Positions 17,957-27,053 of a DNA stretch of 64,000 bases are shown one piece after another. Source of the DNA: Actinomyces sp. (GTDB lineage Bacteria; Actinomycetota; Actinomycetes; Actinomycetales; Actinomycetaceae); contig NZ_JARKVC010000023.1 in the NCBI RefSeq assembly GCF_029851875.1, forward strand, positions 1-64,000, read 5' to 3'. Under the pieces are notes generated by a model. It made no database searches. It was not told the DNA's origin and saw nothing but the letters and a program-made list of their open reading frames with translations. The translations under genes and the position numbers were made by a program. Numbering within the stretch: the stretch's first letter is position 1; the number at the start of each line of letters is the position of its first letter.

Positions 17957-19170
17957 GCCAGGACGACTTCTTCGCCACTCTGGGCGAGGGCAAGGGTGAG
18001 CCGTCTGCGCCGCGTCAGACCCGCTCCGCCCGGCGTGAGCGCGACCGGCAGCGGCTCCAGCAGCGTCGGCGGCGACGTCGTCGTGCCCTCGTCTCCACCC
18101 TCGTGCTCGTGCTCGTCGTGGCAGGTGTCGGCTTCGTGGCCTACCAGGCCCTGGACGTGGTCAAGGGCACGGTGGGCGGCTCGGCGGCAGTCTCGGACTA
18201 CGCCGGGGCCGGGACCGGCGAGGTGGTCGTGACGATCCCTGAGGGCGCCTCAGGCGGCGAGATCGGCCAGATCCTCAAGGACGCCGGCGTCGTGGCCACG
18301 GTAGGAGCCTTCACCGACGCCTACGCCGCCAACTCCAACGCCTCCAAGATCCAGGCAGGCACCTACACCCTGCGCCTGCAGATGTCGGCGGCCAACGCCG
18401 TGGCGGCCCTGCTGGACCCCGCCTCGCGGTCGGACCACACCCTGAGCATCCCCGAGGGCTACACCAAGGCCCAGGTCAAGGACCGCCTGGTCTCCGTGGC
18501 CGGCTTCACCGCTGAGGAGGTCGACGCCGCCTTCGCCGACGCCTCGGGCATCGGCCTGCCTGAGGCGGCCGGTGGCCAGGTCGAGGGCTGGCTGGCGCCG
18601 TCAACCTACGACGTGCCGGAGAACGCGACGGCCACGGACGTCGTGGGGGCGATGGTGAGCCTGACCCTCTCCCGCCTGGAGACGGCCGGTGTGGCCGCCT
18701 CCGACTACGAGACCGTGCTCACCAAGGCCTCGATCGTCGAGCGCGAGGTGGCCTCGCCCAGCTACTACGGCCAGGTGGCCAGGGTCATTGACAACCGCCT
18801 GGCGGACACCGGTGGCGAGACCAAGGGCAGGCTGCAGATGGACTCCACCGTCCTGTACGGCCTGGGACGCACCGGTGGGATCCCGACGGCCGACGAGGTC
18901 GCCGACGCCTCCAACCCCTACAACACCTACCAGCACGAGGGCCTGCCGCCCGGCCCGATCTCCAACCCCGGCCTGGAGGCGATCCAGGGCGTCATCAGCC
19001 CGCCGGCCGGTGACTGGCTCTACTTCGTCACGGTCAACCTGGACACCGGAGAGACCCTCTTCTCCGCCACCCACGAGGAGCAGCTGAGGAACACCGAGCG
19101 CCTGACCGCCTGGTGCCAGGAGCACGCCGAGACCTGCTCGGGGCAGTCGACCACCAGCAGCGGGAGCTGA
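17953..19170 (+). CDS. mltG: Endolytic murein transglycosylase MltG (YceG-like)
   Basis: A 405-residue inner-membrane enzyme that cleaves nascent glycan strands. After a cytoplasmic Arg-rich segment there is one membrane helix (RALVSTLVLVLVVAGVGFVAY, about residues 36-56). The YceG domain then shows VEREV with the predicted catalytic Glu at about 263, MDSTVLYGLG and YNTYQHEGLPPGPISNPG. The ATGA overlap with ruvX and a GAGAGG site define the start. ruvX-mltG-aroE is a conserved actinobacterial order. The enzyme should act on peptidoglycan outside the membrane. Confidence 0.94.
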   Translation: MSQDDFFATLGEGKGEPSAPRQTRSARRERDRQRLQQRRRRRRRALVSTLVLVLVVAGVGFVAYQALDVVKGTVGGSAAVSDYAGAGTGEVVVTIPEGASGGEIGQILKDAGVVATVGAFTDAYAANSNASKIQAGTYTLRLQMSAANAVAALLDPASRSDHTLSIPEGYTKAQVKDRLVSVAGFTAEEVDAAFADASGIGLPEAAGGQVEGWLAPSTYDVPENATATDVVGAMVSLTLSRLETAGVAASDYETVLTKASIVEREVASPSYYGQVARVIDNRLADTGGETKGRLQMDSTVLYGLGRTGGIPTADEVADASNPYNTYQHEGLPPGPISNPGLEAIQGVISPPAGDWLYFVTVNLDTGETLFSATHEEQLRNTERLTAWCQEHAETCSGQSTTSSGS

Positions 19171-19172
19171 GC

Positions 19173-20087
19173 ATGGGTGTCAGGCACCGCGCCGGCGTCA
19201 TCGGCCAGCCCGTGGCCCACTCCCTGTCACCGGTGCTGCACCGGGCGGTCTACGAGGACCTGGGGCTGGAGGACTGGGAGTACGTCAGCCGTGAGGTCGC
19301 GCCCGATCAGCTGGAGGAGCTCCTGGCACGGCTGGGGGCTCCGGCGGGCGAGGCTCCCAGCTGGGAGGGGCTGAGCGTGACGATGCCGCACAAGCAGCGT
19401 CTGCTCACCCTCGTCGACGTCGTGGACCCGCTGGCGCAGACGGTGGGGGCTGCCAACACGGTGGTCGCCCAGCGCTCAGGTACGGGCCCGGCGCTGCTGG
19501 CTGCCTTCAACACCGACGTGGCCGGGATCGTCGGGGCGCTGCGCGAGGCTGCCTCGCCCGCGCCGGCCGAGGCCGAGACGGCCCTCGTCCTGGGCTCGGG
19601 CGCGACGGCCTGCTCGGCCCTGGCGGCACTGGCTGAGCTGGGCGCGCGCAGGATTGTCGTGGCGGCGCGCCAGCACGCGGGCCCCGGCAGGGCGCTGGCT
19701 GCGGCGCACCGCATGGGGCTGGAGGTCGAGGCTCTCACCTGGCGGCCGCAGGACGCTGACTCCTGCCGCCAGGTGGCCCAGGCCCTCCTGGACGCCCGGC
19801 TCGCGGTGTCCACCCTGCCTGCCGGCGCGGCCGACGCGCTCGTGCCGGCGCTGCGTCGCGGCGCGAGCCAGCGCGGGCCGCTGGAGCGGGCCACGTTGCT
19901 CGACGTCGTCTACGACCCGTGGCCCACCGCCCTGGCCGCCGCCTGGCAGCAGGCCGGGGGAGCGGTGGCCCCAGGCTGGCTCATGCTGCTCCACCAGGCC
20001 GTGCCGCAGGTGCGGCTCATGACCGGCCACCTGCCGGACACGCAGGTCATGCGTCGCGCCGTGGAGCGGGCGCTGGCGGCCCGCTAG
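19173..20087 (+). CDS. aroE: Shikimate dehydrogenase
   Basis: A 304-residue NADP-dependent reductase converting 3-dehydroshikimate to shikimate. The substrate lobe has [22 protein letters not shown] and SVTMPHKQ (catalytic Lys), followed by GAANTV and FNTDVAG. The nucleotide-binding loop is [10 protein letters not shown], and MLLHQAVPQ lies near the C-terminus. It starts ATG 2 bases after mltG, with GGGAG 7 bases upstream. It is slightly longer than the usual 270-290 residues. It is the first of a shikimate-pathway run with aroC and aroKB. Confidence 0.93.
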   Translation: MGVRHRAGVIGQPVAHSLSPVLHRAVYEDLGLEDWEYVSREVAPDQLEELLARLGAPAGEAPSWEGLSVTMPHKQRLLTLVDVVDPLAQTVGAANTVVAQRSGTGPALLAAFNTDVAGIVGALREAASPAPAEAETALVLGSGATACSALAALAELGARRIVVAARQHAGPGRALAAAHRMGLEVEALTWRPQDADSCRQVAQALLDARLAVSTLPAGAADALVPALRRGASQRGPLERATLLDVVYDPWPTALAAAWQQAGGAVAPGWLMLLHQAVPQVRLMTGHLPDTQVMRRAVERALAAR

Positions 20088-20146
20088 GCCCGTGCGCCGA
20101 GCCCCCCCCCGCCGACGGCGTGGCTGGCGTGTGGGAGGATGGCGTC

Positions 20147-21367
20147 ATGCTGCGATGGACGACTGCCGGTGAGTCACACGGCCAGGCCCTGACCGCCCTG
20201 CTGGAAGGCGTGCCGGCGGGCGTGGAGATCACGAGCGAGCAGATCAGCCGCGCCCTGGCACGCCGGCGGCTGGGGCACGGACGCGGTGCCCGTCAGGCCT
20301 TCGAGGCCGATGCCCTGACGATCCTGGGCGGCGTGCGCCACGGGCGTACCATCGGCTCGCCGGTGGCCCTGCAGATCGGCAACTCGGAGTGGCCCAGGTG
20401 GTCGGTCGTCATGAGCCCCGACCCTGTGGACCCGGCCGCGCTGCTGGTGGACGCCGGCACCGGGGACGAGCGCGAGATCGCGCGCAACCGCCCCCTGACC
20501 CGCCCCCGGCCGGGTCACGCGGACCTGCCTGGCATCCTCAAGTACGACCTTCCCGACGCCCGTCCCGTCCTGGAGAGGGCCTCAGCCCGCGAGACCGCGG
20601 CCAGGGTCGCCCTGGGCGCGGTGGCCAGCGCCCTGCTGGAGCAGGTTGCCGGCATCCGGCTCGTCAGCCACGTGGTGCGCGTGGGCGGCGTCGCCCTGCC
20701 CGAGGACGCCCCCCGCCCGAACCCCGACGACGAGGCGCGGCTGAGCGCGGACCCGGTGCGCTGCGCCGACCCGCAGGTCAGCGCCCAGATGGTCGCCGAG
20801 ATCGACGCGGCCAGGAAGGCCGGTGACACGCTGGGAGGTGTGGTTGAGGTCATCGCTACCGGGGTGCCGGTGGGCCTGGGCACCTACGTCGAGGCCGAGC
20901 GCCGGCTGGACGCCCGTCTGGCCGGCGCCCTCATGGGGATCCAGGCCGTCAAGGGCGTGGAGGTCGGTGACGGCTTCGCCGAGGCCGCCCGAAGAGGAAG
21001 CGCGGCCCACGACGAGATCCTGGCGGTCACCTCGGGCTGGCCGCAGCGCGCCTCGAACCGGGCCGGTGGCATCGAGGGCGGCACCTCCAACGGCAGCGAC
21101 GTCGTGGTGCGGGCCGCCTACAAGCCCATCTCCACGGTGCCGCACGCACTGCGCACGGTTGACCTGGCCGACGGCTCGGCCGCTACCGGCCTCCACCAGC
21201 GCTCGGACACCACCGCCGTCGTCCCCGGGGCGGTCATCGCCGAGGCCGTGGTCGCCCTGGTCCTGGCCCAGGCCCTTCTGGAGAAGACCGGAGGGGACTC
21301 GGTGACTGAGGCCAGGCGTAACCTGGAGTCCTACCTCGCTCGTGCGTCGGAGAGGACCCAGTGGTGA
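20147..21367 (+). CDS. aroC: Chorismate synthase
   Basis: A 406-residue FMN-dependent lyase making chorismate from 5-enolpyruvylshikimate-3-phosphate. It has the family signatures [14 protein letters not shown] at the N-terminus, [27 protein letters not shown], and [14 protein letters not shown]. The start is ATG with GGGAGG 8-9 bases upstream. A run of nine C lies in the short gap before it (20102-20110). The aroKB start overlaps the aroC stop. Confidence 0.96.
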   Translation: MLRWTTAGESHGQALTALLEGVPAGVEITSEQISRALARRRLGHGRGARQAFEADALTILGGVRHGRTIGSPVALQIGNSEWPRWSVVMSPDPVDPAALLVDAGTGDEREIARNRPLTRPRPGHADLPGILKYDLPDARPVLERASARETAARVALGAVASALLEQVAGIRLVSHVVRVGGVALPEDAPRPNPDDEARLSADPVRCADPQVSAQMVAEIDAARKAGDTLGGVVEVIATGVPVGLGTYVEAERRLDARLAGALMGIQAVKGVEVGDGFAEAARRGSAAHDEILAVTSGWPQRASNRAGGIEGGTSNGSDVVVRAAYKPISTVPHALRTVDLADGSAATGLHQRSDTTAVVPGAVIAEAVVALVLAQALLEKTGGDSVTEARRNLESYLARASERTQW

Positions 21368-23136
21368 AGTACCGGCCCCGCGTCAACACCGACATCCTGC
21401 CCATCATCCTCGTCGGCCTGCCCGGTGCGGGAAAGACCACCGTGGCGCGCCAGCTCGCCGTCGCCCTGGGGGTCCAGGTCACCGACACCGATGCCGAGAT
21501 CCGTCGCCGTGCTCGCGCCACGATCCCCGAGATCTTCGCCTCCGAGGGCGAGGAGGGCTTCCGCGAGCGTGAGACACGGACCTTGCGGCACGTGCTCACC
21601 TCTCCGGCGGCTGCCCAGGGCGTGGTGGCGCTCGGCGGGGGAGCGGTGCTGCGCGAGGAGAACCGGCGGATGCTCACGGGCCGCCTCGTCATCCACCTGG
21701 CGGCCGAGCCGGCGACGGCGGCCGCCCACGTGGGTGACGGCACCGGCCGGCCGCTCATGAGGCCGGCCGGATCCAGCTCGGACGACGAGGACCTGCTGGC
21801 GGATCCCGTGCTGGTGCGCATGGAGGAGCTCCACCGCGCCCGCCACCACCTGTACGAGGAGGTGGCGGCCCACACCGTGGCCACCGACGGCCTGAGCCCG
21901 GAGCAGGTCACCTCTGCGGTCCTCACGCTGCTGCGCAAGGTTGAGCCGGCCGGCGCCGGCGTGGCGGCAGGCCAGACGGCCGCCTCCCAGGCCCGCACCC
22001 CGGTGGCGGTCCCCATCGGCGCGCCTGACGAGCACGGAAAGGTGCGCATCCGTGTGGGCGGAGCCCGTCCCTACCACGTGGTCATCGGTCACGGCCTGTC
22101 CACGGACGTCGTGGCAGCCGTCGGCAAGGCCCCCGGAGGGGGAGCGGGCGGCGTGGCGCTCGTCCACGCCGACTCGGTGGCCCCGGTCGCCCGGCGCTAC
22201 GAGGCGGCGCTGAGCGAGGCGGGCCTGCGGACCTGCGTCATCGAGGTTCCTGGCGGTGAGGCCTCGAAGAACGCCCAGACCCTCTCACGCCTGTGGGAGG
22301 CGCTGGGGCAGGCGGGAGTCGGGCGCGACGGCGTCGTCGTGGCGGTCGGCGGCGGGGCGACCACGGACCTGGCCGGCATGGCCGCAGCGACCTGGTTGCG
22401 CGGGATCCCCGTGGTCCAGGTGCCCACGAGCCTGCTGGCCATGGTGGACGCGGCGGTGGGAGGCAAGACAGGTATCGACACCGCGGCGGGCAAGAACCTC
22501 GTGGGCGCCTTCCACAGCCCGGTCTCGGTCCTGTGCGACCTGGGGACCCTGGGGACCCTGCCCGGGGCCGAGCTGCGTGCGGGCCTGGGCGAGGTCGTCA
22601 AGTGCGGGCTCATGGCGGACCCTGTCATCGTCGAGCGGGTGCTGGCAGCAGGTGAGGACCTGGCACGCTGGCACTCTCCTGTCCTGGCCGAGCTCGTGGC
22701 GCGCTCGGTGGCCGTCAAGGCGGGCGTCGTCGGCCAGGACCTGAGGGAGTCGGGCCTGCGCGAGGTGCTCAACTACGGTCACACCTATGCCCACGCCATC
22801 GAGACGCTCACGCGCTACCGGTGGCGTCACGGTGAGGCCGTGGCGGTGGGCTGCCTCTACGCCGCCGAGGTGGCGCGAGGCATGGGGATGATGGACTCCG
22901 AGCTGGTCCGCCTCCACCGCGAGGCCTTCGCCAGCGCCGGCCTGCCGCTCACCTTCCCCCAGGGGCGGGGGCGCTGGGAGGAGATGGTGACGGTGATGCG
23001 TCGGGACAAGAAGGTCCGTGCCGGGCGCATCCGCATGGTGCTCCTCGACGCCCTGGCCCACCCGGTGCGGGGCGTGGAGCCGGACGAGCGCGTGCTGGAG
23101 GCGGCCCACGAGGCCGTCACGAGGCCGGCTTCATGA
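21361..23136 (+). CDS. Bifunctional shikimate kinase / 3-dehydroquinate synthase
   Basis: A 591-residue fusion. The N-terminal 190 residues are shikimate kinase: P-loop GLPGAGKTT (Lys25), the DTD substrate motif, GEEGFRERE and the GGGAVL loop. A linker of about 35 residues leads to 3-dehydroquinate synthase from about residue 228: [19 protein letters not shown] near 330, [22 protein letters not shown] and [11 protein letters not shown] (metal-binding His). Both active sites look intact, so one polypeptide supplies two shikimate-pathway steps. AroKB fusions are known in bifidobacteria and related actinobacteria. GTG start with GAGAGG upstream, overlapping aroC. Confidence 0.94.
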   Translation: MVKYRPRVNTDILPIILVGLPGAGKTTVARQLAVALGVQVTDTDAEIRRRARATIPEIFASEGEEGFRERETRTLRHVLTSPAAAQGVVALGGGAVLREENRRMLTGRLVIHLAAEPATAAAHVGDGTGRPLMRPAGSSSDDEDLLADPVLVRMEELHRARHHLYEEVAAHTVATDGLSPEQVTSAVLTLLRKVEPAGAGVAAGQTAASQARTPVAVPIGAPDEHGKVRIRVGGARPYHVVIGHGLSTDVVAAVGKAPGGGAGGVALVHADSVAPVARRYEAALSEAGLRTCVIEVPGGEASKNAQTLSRLWEALGQAGVGRDGVVVAVGGGATTDLAGMAAATWLRGIPVVQVPTSLLAMVDAAVGGKTGIDTAAGKNLVGAFHSPVSVLCDLGTLGTLPGAELRAGLGEVVKCGLMADPVIVERVLAAGEDLARWHSPVLAELVARSVAVKAGVVGQDLRESGLREVLNYGHTYAHAIETLTRYRWRHGEAVAVGCLYAAEVARGMGMMDSELVRLHREAFASAGLPLTFPQGRGRWEEMVTVMRRDKKVRAGRIRMVLLDALAHPVRGVEPDERVLEAAHEAVTRPAS

Positions 23137-23708
23137 GCGCTGCGCGGCGCAGCGGTGAGCAGGCGCCTGAGGTCATCCTCCTTGGCCCACCAGGCTCGGG
23201 CTGCACGAGCGTGGGGGCGGCGCTGGCGCGGCTGCGGGGGGTGAGCGTGAGCGACCTGGCCACGGTGGTCGCCGAGCGGCTGGGGGTGCCTGGCCAGAGG
23301 GCCCTGGTGGCTGTGGGCGAGCAGCGCTACCGCAGCGTCGAGACGCAGGCTGCCCTCCAGGCGCTGGAGGCGCTGGCCCGCCACGGCGGCGTCCTGGCGC
23401 TGGGCTCAGGGTGCCTGGGGGAGCAGGGCGTGCGTCAGGCCGTGGAGGCGGCAAGGCAGGAAGGGGCCAGGGTGGTGGCCCTGACCGCCTCGACAAGGTG
23501 CCTGGCCCACCGCAACGGCCTGGACGCTCCCCGCTCCGTGGCCCTGGGCAACGTCAACCACCTCTTTACCCAGATGCTCCACGAGCGCGAGGCCTGGTGC
23601 CGAGGGCTGGCTGACTGTGTCATCGACACCACGCGCACCAGTGCCGAGGAGGTGGCCCAGGCCCTGTCCCCGCCGCCGGAGGGGCACGATAGACTGGCAG
23701 GCGTCTGA
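23133..23708 (+). CDS. Degenerate shikimate-kinase-like protein
   Basis: A 191-residue protein whose pattern follows shikimate kinase, but with key residues missing. The P-loop reads GPPGSGCTS, with Cys23 where the catalytic Lys belongs; the DTD motif is replaced by VSDLATVV; GEQRYRSVE and the LGSGCL loop keep the outline of the kinase. The ATG overlaps the aroKB stop (ATGA), so it is co-translated with an intact kinase. It is probably catalytically inactive and might be a regulatory or structural partner of AroKB, or decaying. The uninterrupted frame with normal codon bias argues for selection. Confidence 0.75.
   Translation: MSAARRSGEQAPEVILLGPPGSGCTSVGAALARLRGVSVSDLATVVAERLGVPGQRALVAVGEQRYRSVETQAALQALEALARHGGVLALGSGCLGEQGVRQAVEAARQEGARVVALTASTRCLAHRNGLDAPRSVALGNVNHLFTQMLHEREAWCRGLADCVIDTTRTSAEEVAQALSPPPEGHDRLAGV
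23690..23695 (+). promoter_or_regulatory. Candidate -10 box (TAGACT) for efp-nusB
   Basis: TAGACT lies inside the last codons of the upstream gene, 44 bases before the efp start. No clear -35 is present. Confidence 0.4.
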
Positions 23709-23738
23709 CTTTCGCCCCCAACAGTGAGGAACCCACTC

Positions 23739-24302
23739 GTGGCAACGACGAACGACCTGAAGAACGGCCTCGTGCTCAACATCGAGGGCCAGCTGTGGCA
23801 GGTGGTCGAGTTCCAGCACGTCAAGCCCGGCAAGGGCCCGGCCTTCGTGCGTACCAAGCTGAAGAACGTCCTGAGCGGCAAGACCGTGGACCGCACCTTC
23901 AACGCCGGCATCAAGGTCGAGACCGCGACGGTGGACCGCCGCGACATGCAGTACTCCTACAAGGACGGCGACGACTTCGTCTTCATGGACGTCAAGACCT
24001 ACGAGCAGACCTACGTGCCTGCTGACACGGTCGGCGAGGCCGCGACCTACATGCTCGAGGGCCAGGACGTCATCGTCGCCTTCCACGAGGACTCGGTGCT
24101 CTTCGTCGAGCTGCCCGCCTCTGTGGTCCTCACGATCTCTCACACCGAGCCCGGCCTGCAGGGAGACCGCTCCTCGGCGGGGACCAAGCCGGCCACCCTG
24201 GAGACCGGTGCCGAGATCCAGGTGCCGCTCTTCCTCAACGAGGGTGACAGGGTCAAGGTGGACACGCGCAGCGGCGACTACATCTCCCGCGTGACTGACT
24301 GA
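23739..24302 (+). CDS. efp: Elongation factor P
   Basis: A 187-residue translation factor that relieves ribosome stalling at polyproline. It has the KOW-like domain I with loop [17 protein letters not shown]; Lys32 at the tip sits in a PGKGP loop, the actinobacterial form reported to work without lysine modification. The two OB domains follow ([21 protein letters not shown] end). The start is GTG at 23739, giving [13 protein letters not shown], with TGAGGA upstream. nusB follows 5 bases after the stop. Confidence 0.97.
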   Translation: MATTNDLKNGLVLNIEGQLWQVVEFQHVKPGKGPAFVRTKLKNVLSGKTVDRTFNAGIKVETATVDRRDMQYSYKDGDDFVFMDVKTYEQTYVPADTVGEAATYMLEGQDVIVAFHEDSVLFVELPASVVLTISHTEPGLQGDRSSAGTKPATLETGAEIQVPLFLNEGDRVKVDTRSGDYISRVTD

Positions 24303-24307
24303 CCGGT

Positions 24308-24775
24308 ATGACTGACTCCGCACGGATCAAGCACCCTGTCACCGCCCGCACCAAGGCGCGTCGGCGGGCCGTCGAGATCCTCTTCGAGGCTGACCAGCGC
24401 GGTCTGCTACGGGCGGACCAGGCGGTGGAGAACCTGCGTGGCCTGGCGGCTGAGCGGGCGGTCCGTTCCGCCAACCACACCGAGGCTCCCGCCTACGCCC
24501 GTGAGATCCTCACCGGCGTGGCCGACCACCTCGCTCAGATCGACGAGTACGCCGAGACCTACTCGCAGGGATGGAGCCTGGCTCGTATGCCTGCGGTGGA
24601 CCGGGCGATCGCTCGTGTCACGATCTGGGAGATGGTCTACAACGACGACGTCGACGTGCCGGTGGCCCTGGACGAGGCGCAGACGCTCGCCAAGATGCTG
24701 TCCACGCAGGACTCGCCCCGTTTCCTGGGGGGCCTGCTGGGGCGGATCGGTGACCTGGCTGAGACCTTGCGCTGA
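24308..24775 (+). CDS. nusB: Transcription antitermination factor NusB
   Basis: A 155-residue all-helical RNA-binding factor that acts with NusE in rRNA antitermination. It begins with the basic segment RTKARRRAVEILFEADQRG and has the characteristic RMPAVDRAIARVTIWEM and VPVALDEAQTLAKMLS...RFLGGLLGRI. efp-nusB is a conserved pair. The next gene is on the opposite strand and converges on it. Confidence 0.96.
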   Translation: MTDSARIKHPVTARTKARRRAVEILFEADQRGLLRADQAVENLRGLAAERAVRSANHTEAPAYAREILTGVADHLAQIDEYAETYSQGWSLARMPAVDRAIARVTIWEMVYNDDVDVPVALDEAQTLAKMLSTQDSPRFLGGLLGRIGDLAETLR

Positions 24776-24899
24776 CACCGGGGTCCTGAGCACTCAGGGC
24801 GGAGGATGAGCCGGTGGAGACGGCGTTGATCTCGTTGATCTCACCGCCTTCTCTGTAGGGCAGGTCCAGCCCTAGCATCGGGGCCTGGCCTGAGAGGGG
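24776..24899. other. Convergent intergenic region nusB / exported protein
   Basis: Contains a tandem 9-base repeat GTTGATCTC at 24825-24842 and a small stem TAGGGC/GCCCTA (24856-24861 with 24869-24874, 7-base loop) that may act as a bidirectional terminator. No gene was seen. Confidence 0.4.
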
Positions 24900-25847
24900 C
24901 TACACGGCTGCCGTGGTGTAGCTGACGACGCCCCAGGGGGAGGTCACTGTGATGAGGAACTGGACCGGCACAGTCGCATTGCTCTGGTGGGCAGCATCAG
25001 CGAACTGGGCGGGCGTGAGCCGGAGGTCGAAGCTGACGGCGTCCGATCCAGCATGGCCATTGTCCACCGGGTACATGAGGACGGTGTCCCAGTCCCACTG
25101 GGGCATACCGTCGGCGGCCCGAGACATGGTGCCGTAGGAGTAGCACTCACCGCTCCTCCTCCACGAGGCGGTGCCGTCCACCTGGGACTGGTAGCCGAGG
25201 TAGGACCAGGTGCCCCTGCCGTCGTCGTCCTTGTAGTTGTCGTTGAGGTCCATTTGGGGCCAGGTGGCGCCTGTGCCCCTGACGCCGCTTGCTGTCACGT
25301 ACCCGGTATTGAGACCCGGGTCCGTGGCTGACTTCATGCCACCGGTGAGAATGGGGGAGGCGGCGTAGGACTCGTAGGTGACGTTGCCACCAACGACCTT
25401 GACGGTGACGTGGACCTTCTCACCGCTGTAACCCCCCCCCGTCAGATTCTCGGGGTAGGGGTAGGTGGCGCCGGTCGTGTCGTAGACATTGGGCTTGGCG
25501 TCGCCGCCCGCCGGGAAGTTGGTCGGCCAGGCGGCGGTGCCGCCGTTGGCGGCAGGGGTGGCGAAGATCTCTGCTGCGGTGTTCTCCGAGGACAGACTGA
25601 CTGCGTTGCCGGGGCGCGTGGTGGGGAAGTAGACCCACTTCGTCGTCAGGGCGTTGGTGCCCTTCCAGGTGTGAAGACCTGTGCTGCCGCTCCAGGGCGC
25701 GACGACGAGCGCGCCATACGTCTGCGGCGTGTCGGTCGAGGAGGCAAGGGCTGGGGCGGCGGCCCCCAGAGCGATGGCTGGTGCGCTCCAGGCCACCGCT
25801 GTTGTCAGGGTGCGGCGTGTGACGCCGGTCGTCATGGTGTTGTGCAT
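24900..25847 (-). CDS. Tat-exported protein of unknown function
   Basis: A 315-residue predicted secreted protein. It starts MHNTMTTGVTRRTLTTAVAW, with a twin-arginine motif and the segment WSAPAIALGAAAPALASSTD containing a likely signal-peptidase site. The mature part is Gly/Thr/Trp-rich, suggesting a beta-sandwich; it has no membrane anchor, lipobox or sorting motif. No enzymatic motif is recognised. The ATG at 25847 lies 6 bases after CATACT and has no Shine-Dalgarno site, so the transcript is probably leaderless. Its signal sequence is clearly related to that of the head-to-head neighbour at 26046, so the two share an origin or at least an export route. Confidence 0.75.
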   Translation of the reverse strand: MHNTMTTGVTRRTLTTAVAWSAPAIALGAAAPALASSTDTPQTYGALVVAPWSGSTGLHTWKGTNALTTKWVYFPTTRPGNAVSLSSENTAAEIFATPAANGGTAAWPTNFPAGGDAKPNVYDTTGATYPYPENLTGGGYSGEKVHVTVKVVGGNVTYESYAASPILTGGMKSATDPGLNTGYVTASGVRGTGATWPQMDLNDNYKDDDGRGTWSYLGYQSQVDGTASWRRSGECYSYGTMSRAADGMPQWDWDTVLMYPVDNGHAGSDAVSFDLRLTPAQFADAAHQSNATVPVQFLITVTSPWGVVSYTTAAV

Positions 25848-25853
25848 CAGCAC

Positions 25854-25859
25854 AGTATG
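25854..25859 (-). promoter_or_regulatory. -10 box (CATACT) of the leaderless exported-protein gene
   Basis: CATACT, one mismatch from TATACT, is followed by 6 bases and then the ATG at 25847. Confidence 0.5.
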
Positions 25860-25975
25860 CACGGCGCAAGCATGGTGGCAACAGGGTGAATTGTCAGGAC
25901 AGGGGAGACGACTCACGTCCCGCGGGCGCGTCGGTGACAATGACTGTGGTCTTGCCGATAAGTGCGTCTGTTGCC

Positions 25976-26006
25976 TTGACGGGCCTGCGGAGGTCTCCGG
26001 TACTGT
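25976..26006 (+). promoter_or_regulatory. Candidate promoter of the second exported-protein gene
   Basis: TTGACG (25976-25981) and TACTGT (26001-26006) are separated by 19 bases, slightly long. The start codon at 26046 lies 40 bases downstream, with a weak GAGAG site. Confidence 0.4.
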
Positions 26007-26045
26007 TGCGCTCGGTAAGGTCGCGTGCATTGAGAGAACAAACGC

Positions 26046-26906
26046 ATGACCATCTCTCGTAGGAGCGTTGTTAAGGGCGGTGCCTGGAGCGTTCCGGCCG
26101 TCGCCATGGCTGCGGCGGCACCTGCCGTGGCTGCGTCCACTGACCTTAAAGACGTCGTCTTCACTGGTCGCTTCCCGTCCTGGGTGAAGCGCCCTTAGGT
26201 CGCAGACGTCGCAGCCGGTGAGTCGTGTGACACCTCGCTCATCTTTAACACTCAGCTTTCGGGCTACAACGATCTGTCGCGTAAGAGGTGGACCTACGAG
26301 AACAACACTCTGAAGCTTGAGGACGGCTCAAGGGGCAGCGCTGGGGCGTTGATCAATCTGAGCGGCACCGGTATTGACAGCACCGTCACTGTCTCCAAGC
26401 TGACGATCAGCTTCGGCTACTGGGTCTCACCCACGACAGGCTACACCGGCAGCTTCGATCCGGGCACCTTTAAGTGGACGGCAAACCGCACCGAGTCCTC
26501 GCTGTGGAGCACGCCGACGGCGACTGGCCGGACGGTCACCTACACCCCTGATGAGTTCGTCAACGGCGGTGGTACTCCCGACAAGCCGAAGAAGACGACC
26601 TCTAGCGCCCCGACGCCGACGAACAACCTCACCTTCTCGCTGTACACCTCGAGTATCTCCAACCCTGCTACGGCGCTTGTGAGCGGTAGCAGTAGCAACA
26701 CTCTCTACATTGACGTCCCGTTCCAGTGGTCAAACCAGAGCACCTGGACGACGAACATGAGCAGAGTGAGCTCGAAGAACGGTAGCTGTGGCGACGGCAG
26801 TACTATCGCCTACTACCAGTACGCCGAGTTCCTCATTGAGTACTCGAAGAACGGCAAGAGCTACTCCTCGAGGTTCTGGCTCGTCAACGGGAGTAAGTTC
26901 AGCTGA
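26046..26906 (+). pseudogene. Tat-exported protein gene interrupted by an amber codon
   Basis: From ATG 26046 the frame encodes MTISRRSVVKGGAWSVPAVA and an Ala-rich signal end (AAPAVAASTD), then meets TAG at codon 51 (26196-26198). The same frame is otherwise open for about 235 codons to 26906. The full product would be about 286 residues: a Ser/Thr/Asn/Tyr-rich beta-type secreted protein with two cysteines after the stop (ESCDTS, NGSCGDG) and no wall anchor. Base composition is clearly less GC-rich than in neighbouring genes, suggesting recent acquisition. A pseudogene is the simplest reading; a sequencing error or readthrough is possible. The function is not recognised. Confidence 0.65.
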
Positions 26907-26934
26907 CCAGACCTCAGTGACCCCTGACTGATCA

Positions 26935-26978
26935 CGGTGGCCTCGTCACGGTCCTTCGGGACCTTGACGAGGCCACCG
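26935..26978 (+). terminator. Strong hairpin ahead of the pyr operon
   Basis: CGGTGGCCTCGTCA (26935-26948) pairs perfectly with TGACGAGGCCACCG (26965-26978), and the inner GGTCC/GGACC stem closes a UUCG-like loop. It isolates the exported-protein gene from the pyr promoter. Confidence 0.8.
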
Positions 26979-26988
26979 CGTCGTGCGA

Positions 26989-26994
26989 TAGCAT
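26989..26994 (+). promoter_or_regulatory. -10 box (TAGCAT) of the pyr operon
   Basis: TAGCAT matches TANNNT, 11 bases after the terminator hairpin. Transcription would start near 27001-27003, giving a leader of about 52 bases that contains the PyrR hairpin. Confidence 0.55.
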
Positions 26995-27009
26995 CTGAGC
27001 GCTCGACAT

Positions 27010-27043
27010 CCTTGAAGCTCGTCCTGTGAGGCGAGGAAGGAGG
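27010..27043 (+). promoter_or_regulatory. PyrR-binding hairpin in the pyr leader, overlapping the ribosome-binding site
   Basis: The loop TCCTGTGAGG (27022-27031) plus the next C matches the conserved PyrR-binding core UCCNGNGAGGY. It is closed by CTCG/CGAG (27018-27021 with 27032-27035) and a lower stem CCTT/AAGG (27010-27013 with 27037-27040). The lower stem ties up the first bases of the Shine-Dalgarno site AAGGAGG (27037-27043) of pyrR. This is the layout of mycobacterial PyrR translational repression: UMP-bound PyrR would stabilise the hairpin and block initiation. Confidence 0.75.
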
Positions 27044-27053
27044 TCCACCTACC

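Noticed and set aside
20102..20110. Run of nine C before aroC as a phase-variation site
   Set aside because: It is intergenic and about 35 bases before the start; no reading frame depends on its length, and promoter spacing effects cannot be supported.
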